The notes under the pieces are model-generated. The model saw only the letters and a list, made by a program, of their open reading frames with translations. It was not told where the DNA came from and did not search any database. The position numbers and the translations under genes are program-made. 64,000 nucleotides of DNA from Eucalyptus grandis (lineage: Eukaryota > Streptophyta > Magnoliopsida > Myrtales > Myrtaceae), in the NCBI RefSeq assembly GCF_016545825.1, contig NC_052619.1, positions 8,199,501 to 8,263,500 on the forward strand. The letters run 5' to 3'. Position 1 is the first letter of the stretch. Every line of letters starts with the position of its first letter. This document shows, piece after piece, positions 23,080-34,528 of the stretch.

Positions 23080-23785
23080 CTCACATCATTTTTCCACCGT
23101 GCTGACTCGGTCAAAAAGCCACATGTGCTGACTCGGGTTTGCTTGGATCTATCGTTCCAAATTCTCTTTGTCCTAAGAAGTTTTTTCATTGAGTTCTCGT
23201 TAAGGGCTCGCCTAAGCAGGAAAAGAAATCGTCATTGTTAATGGTTTAGAATAAGACTGCTTCAAAGAGGCTGATGTGTGTTGACCTCCATCACTTCCCC
23301 TTGTCCAATGCTGTCGACTGGTTATAATCGCATTCGGTTGTTCCTCTTCTCGCTTCTATTATGTAGACCAAGAAACAACGAATGAGTAAGCTATCTTGGA
23401 GATACCTAAACGTGTCCACATTTTGCGATGGATGCAACAGACGTAATTCGTGTCACCTAAACAATTGCCTGCCCATGACATTCGCTGTCAAGAGTCGCTA
23501 CATGGTCTTGATTTATGCGCTCCAAGTCCCCACAACATGATCAGTTGTGTTCGGTGGACCTCGTACTGAACTATTGAATTCTAATGTATTTCCGATCATG
23601 GGCAAGAAACGTAAGTGTCCCAATGGCGTCTTCAATGCCGTAAAACCATAGAACAGAACTTGTCAGTCAAGTCTAAAATGTGTCCTGGGCAAGGAAAAAC
23701 AAGAACAATATTTTTGACGAGGTAGATGATATAACACATTATATTGAAGATTCAATATCATTTTGCATTATAGGAGGACACAAGT
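23080..23785 (+). promoter_or_regulatory. Upstream region of RLP2 (remnant)
   Basis: About 700 bp matching the region upstream of RLP4 (37455-38216), ending in TATAGGAGGACACAAGT. In the other copies this leads into a TATA motif and the RLP start; here a truncated LTR follows instead. The original core promoter is lost. Confidence 0.65.
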
Positions 23786-25687
23786 CGTGACAACCTAAAT
23801 TTTCAGAATTTGTTTTCGATTAAATGGATCGGGTATTTCATCGACGCACCGATAGTGCAATTCTCTGAACAGATCACTCATAAGATAACTAGATTATCTG
23901 GGGAATCCATTAAAGGATTTTAACGCAATGGACTTGAGAATTTAACTAGGAATTAACTGTTTGACCATGTCGATATGCAAGGCTCATTACAACACCATCA
24001 AAAATCGATCAGGGATCGGAGATAGGTCAATTCAATTGAGATATGTGATCAGTGTGTGGGTGATCCTATCTAATTGCAAAATTCTCGTCGAACGGTACTA
24101 GGCCGATTTTTCTATCATTTCTGTACCCGGTATCCGTTCTTGAAACCTTGACATTTTCACGACAACCGAGAGTTGCCAATGTGTCGAAGATGCACTATGT
24201 GACTTGAGATAAATTGATCATGAGTCAATTGTACAAAAAATTCTTAAAAGCTATCCGGTATGCTAGATTACACTAAAATCACGCTGAATTGAAATTAACC
24301 GCCAATTTGAATATGATTTCATAAATTGAAAGTTCTATCATGTCACGATTTATTTTAGGAACGTCGACTCATCCTCTGAAAAATTTTCGGAGAATTCAAA
24401 ATTTTTACGGAAAATCGATTCGAATGTTGTGGAAAATTATGGAAAATTCAAATGGGCTAAGTTGAAAGAAATTTAGACTTCCAAGCCGAGCCTCTGGGTG
24501 ATGGGAACTTACAAAAATTATATGGGATTTTTCTTCAACGACATCGGACCTTGATTTGGAGAATCAGTAAAGAAATTTAAGAGAATTTGAGTGAAATTCG
24601 GAGCTTTACAAGGGGCAGCAATTTTGGCTTTATAATTTGTTAATTCATGGAATTACAAGCAAGAAAGAATTAGGGGACATGAGGATAAGATTAAAGATAA
24701 TTGAGGGACCAAGCATTCAATTATCTAGATAATCTTTGTGGACTTTTTGCCATGTCTTTTCAAAGCTTCCTCGACCGTCCCCTCCTCCTTTGAGCTTCTT
24801 ATTTCTCTTTTGTTTCTTTCATTGCCGCCTCTGCTTTTCTTTCTCATTCTCGAACCAGCGAAGCCTCACGCGCAGCCATTCCACTCACCGAAGCTGCTCC
24901 CCTGCTTCTTGTCTTCGTTCAGCCCATGCACGGTCAACACCCTCACCCCACCGAACCCTTGTTTGACCGCTCCACTCCACCGTTTGTTGCAGCTTCTTCA
25001 TCATCGTCCCGTCTGCCCTCTCTCCTCACGCCACCGAAGCCACTCACCCCGACCATCCTTGTCTTCTTGCCGATTTGTTGACATCGGACCTTCAACGCCA
25101 GCCGCTCAAAGCCAACGCCAGCTGCCGTCCATCTGTCCACCGATTCAACCGAGTAGCGCCAGCGAATTCGGCCAGCAAATCCAGCGAACTCCCCTCCTTC
25201 GCGTGCCTTCCCCGGTCAAAGCAGCAGCCCATCTTCGGGCTTTCTTGTTCGGCCCAGCTTCTCCAACGCAAGTCTAACAGCCCACGTGAATGTCATCTTC
25301 AAGCCCAGCAATTTGAAGCCCAAGTAAGATCAGTCCAGTAATTTGAAACCCAAGCCCGTTCAGCCCAACTTTGGCCCAGCCCAACTCACTAACAAATCTC
25401 AATTTGGGCTGAGATTTGTTAGGTCAGTTTTAGGCCCGGTCCAAGCCCGTTGACGCCGTCGCAAACCCGAGTTTTGGCCACCGTCGCGGTGAATCGGTCT
25501 TCGCTTTACACCAGTGAGTTTATGCACTAAACTCTTCTTAGTAGGCTAATGACGTTTAAGGGGTGTTTAGATTTATTTAAGTGTAATTTAGTTTAATTAT
25601 TAGTTTAGTTAGTTAAATTAGGTTAGTTAAATTAATTAATTGGGTGGTTAGAAATTATAGTTAATTAGATTAGTGTATTGTTATATA
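23786..25687. mobile_element. Truncated LTR fused into RLP2
   Basis: At 23786 the RLP upstream homology stops and CGTGACAACCTAAATTTTC begins, an LTR-like start with TG changed to CG. At about 25687 the A+T-rich tail ends abruptly in RLP coding sequence (TGGTTCTTGCAGCTGAAT). No CA end or target-site duplication is found on the right. An LTR of at least 1.9 kb therefore seems to have inserted, with later deletion of its right end and the RLP promoter and N-terminal half. The Ser/Pro/Leu-rich open frame at 24738-25277 is not recognisable as a gene. Confidence 0.6.
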
Positions 25688-27126
25688 GTGGTTCTTGCAG
25701 CTGAATCTGCAATTAGATGAGCTAGACGTCGGGTATAATCGGCTCACCAGCGAGCCACCCACCTCGTTGATGTTCTTAGACGTCCGATCCAATGTGGACT
25801 TGAGTTCAAACCTCTATGAAGGTCCTCTTACTATGTGGTCTACCAATGTGACGACACTGTATCTCAGAGATAATCACTTCTCCGGTCCCATTCCTCCCAC
25901 TATTGGCAAACTCATGCCATACCTGACACATTTAGATATCTCTCAGAATGCCCTAAATGGTACCATTCCCTTGTCCATTGGGAATATGACCACTTTGACT
26001 ACCTTAGTCATCTCCAACAATTACCTATCAGGAGAAATACCGTGGTTCTGGAGTGACTTGTCCTTGCTGTACATTTTCTGACATGTCAAACAATAACCTT
26101 TCGGGTCCGATACCAAGCGAGGTCAGCTTGCTTTCTTCTCTCATGTTCTTCATAGTCAGTAAAAGCAATCTCTCTGGTGAACTACCATCCTCCTTGCAGA
26201 ACTGCAGCTCTCTGGCCAGTCTCGATCTCGCCCATAACAGGTTCTCCGGAAACATTCCAGCATCGACTGGAGGGAGCATTACTTCGTTGCTGATTTTGCG
26301 CCTACGATCGAACTTGTTTTCCAGGGAGATTCCTACTCAGATATGCCATCTTTCGAATCTCCACATAGTGGACCTCTCACACAACAGCCTGTCAGGATCA
26401 ATCCCGGTGTGCATCGGAAACTTAACTGGCTTGAAAGTGGAGCTCACAAATGCCGACAGGGTGAGGTACCAGGGACGCTTGACTGTGGTGGCCAAAGGAA
26501 AGATTTCTTCAATATGATGAAAGGATTCTTTACCTCGTCAACAGTTTGGATCTCTCCGACAACCGCCTGTCGGGGGAGATTCCTGAAAGGCTAATGAGCC
26601 TCGTGAGGTTGTGGACCTTGAATTTGTCCATAAACCATCTCATTGGAAAAATACTGGTCGACATCGGGAACTTGGAGCGGCTGGAGACACTTGACTTATC
26701 AAGCAACGATCTCTCGGGGCTGATTCCTCGGAGCATGACCACTTTAACAAAGCTGAATTACTTGAACCTGTCGTGCAATGACTTTTCGGGGAAAATCCCC
26801 ACAGCCAACCAGTTCCTAAACCTCAATGAGCCATCTATTTACAAGGGCAACGTTGACCTCTGTGGGATTCCATTGGCAGAGTCATGCCTGGGAGAAGAGA
26901 AACAGCCACAATCTACTGACGATGTCGATGGAAACAGCAAGAGCAAAGATGGAGACGATGATCTCGAATATTTCTGGCTATTCCTGAGCATTGGGCTCGG
27001 TTTCTTTGTTGGGTTCTGTGGTGTCTGCGGCACTTGGTAAAGAAGTCCTGGAGAGAGGCTTACTACGGTTACCTCGACAGAATGAAGAACAAGCTAACTG
27101 CACTCAGCGCACGTTGGACAAACTAG
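25688..27126 (+). pseudogene. RLP2: LRR receptor-like protein, subtype B, lacks its 5' half
   Basis: It starts in the middle of the LRR domain at the position equal to about residue 515 of RLP3 and runs to the C terminus. Three frames carry it: 25695-26081, 26053-26517 and 26546-27040. Breaks are a one-base insertion near 26080 (TACATTTTCTGACATG), one near 26505 (AAAGATTTCTTC) and a 4-bp deletion near 27033 in the transmembrane segment. Subtype B is recognised by SEPPTSLMFLDVRSNVDL and by the acidic stretch SKDGDDDLEYFWLFLS, both shared with RLP4. It has no start codon of its own and no signal peptide, so no receptor can be made. An LTR lies where its promoter should be. Confidence 0.9.
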
Positions 27127-27331
27127 TATCATGTATTCTGGGATTTCAATTCAGTGCTTTCATAAAGCTGTCTTCCATACCATCATTAGACATCTTATAA
27201 ATGTAGCAGTTATTTACAACAAGCATAGGGAACAAACCGTACATGTTTCAGGTATTGTCAATAAATGAGTTTTGTGCAGTAATACTCAATTATGAGGAAA
27301 TTCCACTTTTTATTTCCTAGGAGTCCATAAG

Positions 27332-28724
27332 TGTCACACCCCAATTCACAAAAAAGAGGGGCATGACACGGACGCAGCCTAAACGTAACCAAAATTCAAC
27401 CCGACATCAATATATATACATCCACAAATATATATTTGACAAAAAGGGGTACTTGGTTACAATATTAGAGTATATCTATAATCCACAAAAATAAAAACAT
27501 AAACTTTCTACAAAGACTAACTTATAAACCTATGAATTATGCACAAGTCATACCAAAAAGTTTCCACCACAAAAGTCCTCCCCGAACGAATGCTCACGCT
27601 TACTCACGACTCGCTGAAGAACCTGAAAAACAAGAATAAGAAAGGAGTGAGCTACCACGGCTCAGTGAGTAACACATTTCTTCTAAGCGGATCGAGAAAT
27701 CATTATGCACATTTAAAACATAACTCAAATACATAATCATAACTCAAATACCCAAGATACCGATGGTCCAGTCCATTAGTCAATCTTATAAAACATGCAT
27801 CAATGGTCTATTCCATTGTTTAATCTCATCAAATCACATCGATGGTCCATTCCATCGACCAAACTCAAATCACACGTCAATGGTTCACTCCATTGACCAA
27901 TTCATGCTCAAATGTTTAACCATGGTCACGTGTAATGCCTGTGACAAGACGACCAATATTCCCTCCTTAGCAAAGTCTCCACCTATTATTAGTCAGTGAC
28001 TTGGCCCAGAAGGATATCCTAGAATAATATGCGCATACCCACACACCCCTTAGGGTCCACAGCGACATTGAGCACCAACCACCAATCATAATATCCAGTA
28101 ATTCAAAAGGAAGTCATATCACAACTCAAAATTTAATATATAAATATCAAACATTCTCCAAAACATTTCAAGATTCTTTCACAAAAAATTTCACAAATCA
28201 TTTTTCAAACAACCATTCAAATCGAAGTCAAAATATAACTCCATTCGAACAACAAAAATGGCAGTAATGGCTCGATCCTGTTTTATGCAACAAAATATGA
28301 TTTTTATTAACTCATGGAATATATAATCCACCACAATTCTCAAAACATTAGTCTAAAATACAAAGAAGAAATAGTGTCAATCACCTAGGAAAAGCCAAAA
28401 ATCAACTACAACGCTCACTCGAACCAACGCATTTGGATTCTTAACAATTAACGGAAAAAAAATATCAAAAGGCTGAGTAAAAAGGATATTCGCATAATGA
28501 CTCATCTATACTAGGCCTATCTGTCAATAAAACGACGCCTATGCACCACAAAAGCTCTCATTTATCGAAAACCCATCATTTCCCGCTAGGTGCAACCCAT
28601 GCACCAACTTCATCTCACCATAACTTCCTCCACAAAATTTCATTTCAAGCTGTCTTACAATCTTTAGAAAGCTCTCTTAACGTACAACAACAACCCTAAC
28701 TCAGCCACCCCAAAACAGTACCGG

Positions 28725-28757
<33 letters not shown>

Positions 28758-29286
28758 CGAAGCTACTGTTCACTATAGTACCAGAATGCACCCCCAACTT
28801 CAAAATTATGTTTCGGACAAACTGCAAGCTCAAATCACAATCCGATGCTATAGCTTCACAACATTCCAAATACCATTTCTATAATAATATATAGCTCAAC
28901 GACTAAAAAATTGGGCTTCGCCACACAAATATCCAAGAAATCCAAATTTCGAGCCCTAATTACAGCGATTGCTTCAAGTGAGTGATTAAAGGCTTCGATT
29001 TCTTATCGGCGTTGCAAAACACACTTGAGTTGGCTTGATGAGGCGTCGGATCACGAGCGCGCCAATTTTTTTCTTTTTTCCTTTTTCCCTTTTCCCTTTC
29101 TCTTCTTTCTCTCTTCTCCCCTGTTTCTTTCGTTCCCCTGCTTCTGCCCATGGTCTTCTCTTCCTCTCCCTCTCTCTTTTTAAAACCCAGCCGAAGGTTC
29201 CATAGTTCTCTTCAGCTTCCCTTTTTGACTTTTCAAACTCTTTCTTTTCCTTTTATTTTATTTTCTTTTAAAGCCTATATATTACA
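27332..29286 (-). mobile_element. Solo LTR, family S, copy 2
   Basis: A 1955-bp insertion TGTCACACC..TATATTACA flanked by ATAAG (27327-27331 and 29287-29291). It is clearly the same family as 21134-23079, at a different site. The empty site is seen after RLP4 (53155-53165, GTCTATAAGCTTATC). It includes a poly(A) run at about 28729-28753. No coding region. Confidence 0.8.
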
Positions 29287-29625
29287 ATAAGCTTATCTTG
29301 AAACTCGGGTCTGAATCCTGCAGGATTTTGCCCAACTATGAGTCTTATTGACTTATATGCTACGGAATCAGGCGAGTGGGAAATCCATCTGAACCCGATT
29401 AGCTTCTGGACCCTCCATCCTAGTCCCAACTCCGAATGGAACCGGAGCAAAGATCCGTGAGTTGGCAAAAGGGCAGTTGTAGCTTCGTTACTGGTGAGAA
29501 ATGATGGATAGATTTCTGTGGTTAGATATAATAGTGGACTAAGCTCTAAGGATCTGTTGAGTTGGTGAAACGGCACGAAAATATCGATTTAGGAAGTGAG
29601 GTCTTATGTTTGATGTGAATTAGAA

Positions 29626-29955
29626 ATGACCTCTCGGGGTCATGTCGAGCGAAAATTCAAGATTGATTTTATCACTCATGCCGAGACAATGAGATGGATG
29701 TATGAGCCAAGACGAAGCTCTTCAGAAGACCAGAATGAAAAAGGACATGAGGACTTTTACGAGGTGCTCGACAAATGGCCTCTTGAGGTCATGCCGTGCT
29801 GCCACGGTCGTTTATCTGATTGTTCAGAAAGTGCGACTGCCAAGGAACTTCCTTTCCAATCGAGTCACCACTGCCGGAGGTATTCGGAGGTCTTCATTAG
29901 TGATGCAGTGGAAATGGACTGCACTGTGTTCCCGTTTAAATCGTCAGAGAAGTAG
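29626..29955 (+). other. Conserved 109-codon open frame in the RLP2-RLP3 spacer
   Basis: An open frame beginning MTSRGHVERKFKIDF and ending FPFKSSEK. A related but broken version lies after RLP4 (about 54164-54480), preceded by a solo LTR and an hAT-like insert behind. A weaker relative (AILSDCPKNATIEELP against GRLSDCSESATAKELP) lies after RLP1 and RLP3. I do not recognise the protein. It may be a decayed exon of an older neighbour or simply well-kept spacer; decay in the sister copy argues against a needed gene. Confidence 0.3.
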
Positions 29956-29999
29956 ACCGGAAGGTTTCTATAGGTTTATGTGATATTCATAGATGAAAA

Positions 30000-31349
30000 A
30001 CGTAATATGCACTTCGTGGAATTTGTCCGAAACATCCAGCACTAAGGTCATTTCTAGAGTGGTCCCACGCGGTCGGTGTTCAAATCTATGTCAATTTCCG
30101 CTGGCGACTCAGTCAGCCCAACATCCCTTTCCAGATTTGCTACGAATTAGTCTAACTCATCTTTATTGTAATTTATATGTTTTTATTTTGTCAGAATAAT
30201 TTATATGTTTGATAATAGATGTCTGGAAGTATATCATCCAGAAATTCGATGGCTTGGTGCAACCGTGGCATTTAACGAGCAAATTGTAAAATTCTTCACA
30301 TTCTTTTTCACTACTGTGGGTTCTTATCAAGAAGCTGGCATGATACTTCACGTTGGGAGTCAGCCCAGTGGAATGTGATCATGGTTCTTCGTAGTCAAAC
30401 CGTTTGGTCGGCTTTTAAGCAAGAAGCCACGTCCACTGAGTACGTCGTCTTCAGAAGTCTTCTCTTCATCGGTATTTCGAGGAGCGTCTCGTTCTCCATT
30501 TAGATCCAAACACAAACTAGAAACACCAAAACTTGCCACCCCAAGTTCTCTCTTTCTCTTTGAAAGATTTTGTGGACTACTATTTTAATCGTTCTAAAAG
30601 CTTAAACTGTTAGATAAAAGTGGAATTTAATATTTAATTATTCTAATACCCTTGAAAGTGACTTCTTGGATTGAGCTCTCGCCGCCTAAGCTGAAGAAAA
30701 GAAAATGCCATTGTGAGTGGTCGAGAGAAGACTTTGATAAATTCCAAGGTCAATCCCCTTCAAAGACTCCTGGCATGCGTTGACCTCCATCATTTTCTTG
30801 TCCAACGCTATCGTCTCGATGCAATCTCTTCCACTTGTGACTCTCCACGCTCTTATTCCCTAAACCAAGAAACAACATGACCGAGTAAGCGAATCCCAGA
30901 TACGAGTATACATGGGTGCATCTGTGATAGATGCAGCGTACGTGATTCATGACGCCTGGACAGGTGCCTCCCCCATGACATTAGCTGCGAATGGAAAAAA
31001 TATCGTTATGCAGACCTGATTCATGCGCTCCAACTCCACAGCGTGATCAACTTAATTCGGTGGACCTCGTGGTGAACTATCAAATTCCGACAACTTTCGA
31101 CAACATGGGCAAGGAACATATAATCTTCTGATTGTCCAGACGGCACTTCTATGTCATAAAAACCATGGACCAGAACTTGCCATCGAAGTCTGCAAGTTTA
31201 AAATGCGTCCCAGGCAAGGGGAAAACAACAACAGTTTGGATGACAAGGTTGATGACGCTTAACTGGTTTGCCGTAAGCTCAAAGTCAAGTCAAGTCAGAC
31301 TAACAATGGACGCTCCCTCACTTTGCATCATAGGAGGACACTAGTCCAG
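30000..31349 (+). promoter_or_regulatory. RLP3 upstream region
   Basis: About 1.3 kb closely matching the region upstream of RLP5 (55320-56509) and more distantly those of RLP2 and RLP4. No other gene is visible in it. The conservation next to the start suggests it holds the RLP promoter. Confidence 0.5.
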
Positions 31350-31356
31350 TATATAT
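31350..31356 (+). promoter_or_regulatory. TATA box of RLP3
   Basis: TATATAT 70 bp before the ATG, in a GTCCAGTATATATGTC context kept exactly upstream of RLP5 (56510). Confidence 0.6.
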
Positions 31357-31425
31357 GTCTAGACAGGCTGATCTGCACTTTCTGATACTACCCTCCTTTC
31401 GTCTATTCTCGTTTTGCCTGCAAGA

Positions 31426-34413
31426 ATGGCTCATAAGATCTCCTGCACTAAACTTCTTCCTCTCCTAGTCCTATCAGGACTTCTATTTCCTGGAACTGTA
31501 AAGTCTGCACTTTCCAGTGGGGCAATCGCTTCAGGTTGCTTCGAAAGTGAAAGAGAAGCACTCGCCAAGTTGAAAGGTGGCTTCACAGATCCTTCAGGCC
31601 GGCTTGCTTCGTGGGTTGGGAAAGATTGCTGCCAATGGAGAGGAATTGCATGCAGCAACCTGACTGGGCGAGTCATTGAGATTAATCTCCACAATCCATA
31701 TGTGGATGATAATCTAAGCAGCGATCTCAAGCCAGGACAAGCGCTGGGGGGTGAGATCAGTCCTTCTCTGCTTGATGTAAAAGAGTTGAAGTACTTGGAT
31801 TTGAGCATGAACAATTTTGGAGGCACCAAACTCCCAGGTTTCATCGGTTCCCTAAAGCAGCTGAGATACCTCAATCTGTCGGGTGCATCTTTTGGCGGAA
31901 CGATCCCTCCGAGTCTCAGGAATCTTTCGCAACTGCAGCATCTGGACCTCAGCAATTCTTTTGCTGAATCAAGCCGAAATGATCTTCTCTGGCTTCCTGG
32001 CCTTTCTTCCCTTAGATATCTTAATCTTGGAGCCATTGATCTCAGTAAAGCCGCCGATCATTGGCTTCAAGCTATCAATTCGCTACCTTCTCTCACAGAG
32101 TTGCGCTTGCCCAACTGTTTCTTGTCAAAACTTCCTCTTTCTCTTCCATTCATCAACGTCACATCGCTTGAGATCCTTGATCTCTCGAACGATGACTTCA
32201 ACTCTACGTTGCCCTGGTGGCTGTTCAATCTCACTCGCCTTGTTCATCTTGATCTTAACTCAAATAGTCTCGGGGGTGAGCTTCCAGATGAATTTGCTAA
32301 TTTAGCATCCCTCCAAGAACTCGACATGTCCCAGAATTCGTACCTCAAAGGTCGGCTTCCGAAATCCTTGGGGAGCTTATGTGATTTGAGTGTCCTAAAG
32401 CTTTCTGTCAATAACATCACCGGTGATATAACTGATTTTATCAATGGGTTAGCTCGATGCAATGATAGCAAGTTGGAGAATCTGGACTTGGGGAACAATC
32501 AGTTGTCTGGTAATCTGCCAGATTCTCTAGGAAACCTGAAGAAGTTAAGGTACCTCCAATTTTCATCTAATTCATTTCAAGGTTCTATTCCACGGACGAT
32601 TGGAAACTCGTCGTCTTTGAAAGAGTTTTACATTGCCGACAATGGGATGAGTGGGATTCCTGAAAGTTTTGGGCAACTGTCCACGTTGGTCGCGGTGGAT
32701 CTCTCTGAGAACTTGTGGGAAGGAGTGGTGACGGAGCGCCACCTGGCCAACCTCTCGAGTCTCACGGATCTTAACTTGAATAAACTGTCTCCAAACATTT
32801 CCTTGGCATTTAACATAGCCCCTGGTTGGATTCCTCCCTTCAAGCTCAGGTACCTGAACATCAGGTCTTGCCAATTGGGTCCCGAGTTTCCTACTTGGCT
32901 CAGGAATCAAAACGACCTCAAGACCGTGGTGTTGAAAAACGCCAGAATTTCGGGAACCATACCTGAATGGTTCTTGCAGCTGAATCTGCAATTAGATGAA
33001 CTAGGTGTCGCATATAATCAACTCACTGGCAAGCCACCCACCTCGCTGACATTTGTAGACGATCAGTCCAATGTCGCCTTGAGTTCGAACTCTTACGAAG
33101 GTCCTCTTCCTATGTGGTCTTCCAATGTGACGACACTGTATCTCAGAGATAACCACTTCTCCGGTCCCATTCCTCCTGACATCGGCGAACTCATGCCTCA
33201 CCTGACAGATTTAGACATATCTCGGAATGCCCTAAATGGTACCATTCCCTTGTCCATCGGGAAAATGACCAATTTGACAACCTTAGTCATCTCCAACAAC
33301 CACCTATCCGGAGAAATACCGCGGTTCTGGAGCAACTTGCCCTTCCTGTATATTCTTGACATGTCAAACAATAGCCTTTCAGGTCCAATACCGAGAGAGG
33401 TCGGCTTTCTTTCCTCTCTCGAGTTCTTGATTCTCAGTAACAACAATCTCTCTGGCAAACTTCCGTCCTCCTTGCGGAACTGCAGCTCTCTGGACAGTCT
33501 CGATCTAGGCGAGAACAAGTTCTCAGGAAACATTCCCGCATGGATTGCAGAGAGCATTCCTTCATTACTGATTTTGCGCCTGCGGTCCAATTTGTTTACC
33601 GGGAAAATTCCTCCTCAGATATGCCGTCTTTCGAATCTCCACATATTAGACCTCTCTCACAACAGCTTGTCAGGATCAATTCCGCCGTGCATTGGAAACT
33701 TAACAGGCTTGAAAGTGGAGCTCACGGATGCCGACACAGAGAGGTACGAGGGACGCTTGACCGTGGTGGCCAAAGGACGGTTTGTTGTATATGACGAAAA
33801 GATTCTTTACCTCGTCAACAGTTTGGATCTCTCGGACAACCGCTTGTCTGGGGAGATTCCTGAAGCGATAACAAACCTCGTGAGGTTGTGGACCTTGAAT
33901 TTGTCCACGAACCATTTCACTGGAAGAATACCGATCGACATTGGGAAGTTGGAAGGGCTAGAAACTCTCGACTTATCGAGCAACAATCTCTCGGGACCAC
34001 TTCCTCCGAGCATCACCGCTTTAACAAAGCTGAATCACTTGAAACTGTCATACAACAACTTGTGGGGGAGAATCCCGACGGCCAACCAGTTCCAAACACT
34101 CAACGACCCATCGATTTACGAGGGCAACGTCGGCCTCTGTGGGATTCCATTGCCAGAGTTATGCCCGGGAGACGAGAAACAGCCACAATCTCCTGATTAT
34201 GGCGGGGGAAACACCAAGAGCGAAGACAGAGGCGATGATCTCGAACGTTTGTGGCTCTTCCTGAGTATTGGGCTCGGTTTCTCTGTCGGGTTCTGGGGCG
34301 TCTGCGGCACTTTGATCTTAAAGAAGTCCTGGAGAGATGCTTACTATGGTTACGTGGACAGGATGAAGAACAAGCTAATTGTTGCTGCACTCATCGCATG
34401 TCGGACGGACTAG
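31426..34413 (+). CDS. RLP3: intact LRR receptor-like protein, EIX/HcrVf type, subtype A
   Basis: A single-exon gene of 995 codons. The ATG at 31426 (AAGAATGGCT) is chosen because the frame upstream holds only a TTG. Order: signal peptide (about 1-28), LRR N-terminal cap (GCFESEREAL, then CCQWRG, about 37-75), LRRs with the LxxLxLSxNxLSGxIP pattern from about 121, an island segment without LRR pattern (about 760-793), a few more LRRs, C-terminal Cys cap (GLCGIPLPELC, about 903), acidic linker, transmembrane helix (LWLFLSIGLGFSVGFW, about 942-963) and a tail of about 30 residues with no kinase. Many N-X-S/T sites suit an extracellular glycoprotein. Relatives such as tomato EIX2 and apple HcrVf sense microbial molecules at the plasma membrane and signal through the SOBIR1/BAK1 kinases. 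The helix has GxxxG spacing, and the tail has YGYV, a YxxΦ endocytosis-type signal. The ligand cannot be inferred. It is the only unbroken RLP here. Confidence 0.95.
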   Translation: MAHKISCTKLLPLLVLSGLLFPGTVKSALSSGAIASGCFESEREALAKLKGGFTDPSGRLASWVGKDCCQWRGIACSNLTGRVIEINLHNPYVDDNLSSDLKPGQALGGEISPSLLDVKELKYLDLSMNNFGGTKLPGFIGSLKQLRYLNLSGASFGGTIPPSLRNLSQLQHLDLSNSFAESSRNDLLWLPGLSSLRYLNLGAIDLSKAADHWLQAINSLPSLTELRLPNCFLSKLPLSLPFINVTSLEILDLSNDDFNSTLPWWLFNLTRLVHLDLNSNSLGGELPDEFANLASLQELDMSQNSYLKGRLPKSLGSLCDLSVLKLSVNNITGDITDFINGLARCNDSKLENLDLGNNQLSGNLPDSLGNLKKLRYLQFSSNSFQGSIPRTIGNSSSLKEFYIADNGMSGIPESFGQLSTLVAVDLSENLWEGVVTERHLANLSSLTDLNLNKLSPNISLAFNIAPGWIPPFKLRYLNIRSCQLGPEFPTWLRNQNDLKTVVLKNARISGTIPEWFLQLNLQLDELGVAYNQLTGKPPTSLTFVDDQSNVALSSNSYEGPLPMWSSNVTTLYLRDNHFSGPIPPDIGELMPHLTDLDISRNALNGTIPLSIGKMTNLTTLVISNNHLSGEIPRFWSNLPFLYILDMSNNSLSGPIPREVGFLSSLEFLILSNNNLSGKLPSSLRNCSSLDSLDLGENKFSGNIPAWIAESIPSLLILRLRSNLFTGKIPPQICRLSNLHILDLSHNSLSGSIPPCIGNLTGLKVELTDADTERYEGRLTVVAKGRFVVYDEKILYLVNSLDLSDNRLSGEIPEAITNLVRLWTLNLSTNHFTGRIPIDIGKLEGLETLDLSSNNLSGPLPPSITALTKLNHLKLSYNNLWGRIPTANQFQTLNDPSIYEGNVGLCGIPLPELCPGDEKQPQSPDYGGGNTKSEDRGDDLERLWLFLSIGLGFSVGFWGVCGTLILKKSWRDAYYGYVDRMKNKLIVAALIACRTD

Positions 34414-34522
34414 TATGCAAGCATATGTTCAGAGATTTGATTCAGGGCTTACTATCATTAGACATTTTATGAATGTAGCAATTAAGCATAGGGAACATAC
34501 TCCACATGTTTCTGGCATTGCC

Positions 34523-34528
34523 AATAAA
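34523..34528 (+). terminator. Poly(A) signal of RLP3
   Basis: AATAAA 110 bp after the stop, in the context GCCAATAAAACGAGCC. Confidence 0.6.

Noticed and set aside
24738..25277. 179-codon Ser/Pro/Leu-rich frame upstream of RLP2
   Set aside because: It lies in a truncated LTR with CT-rich composition, overlaps another open frame and has no recognisable domain.
31431..32036. Long open frame (201 codons) antisense to RLP3, and similar ones opposite the other RLPs
   Set aside because: These arise from the repetitive codon use of LRR genes and recur opposite each copy; no domain or promoter is visible.
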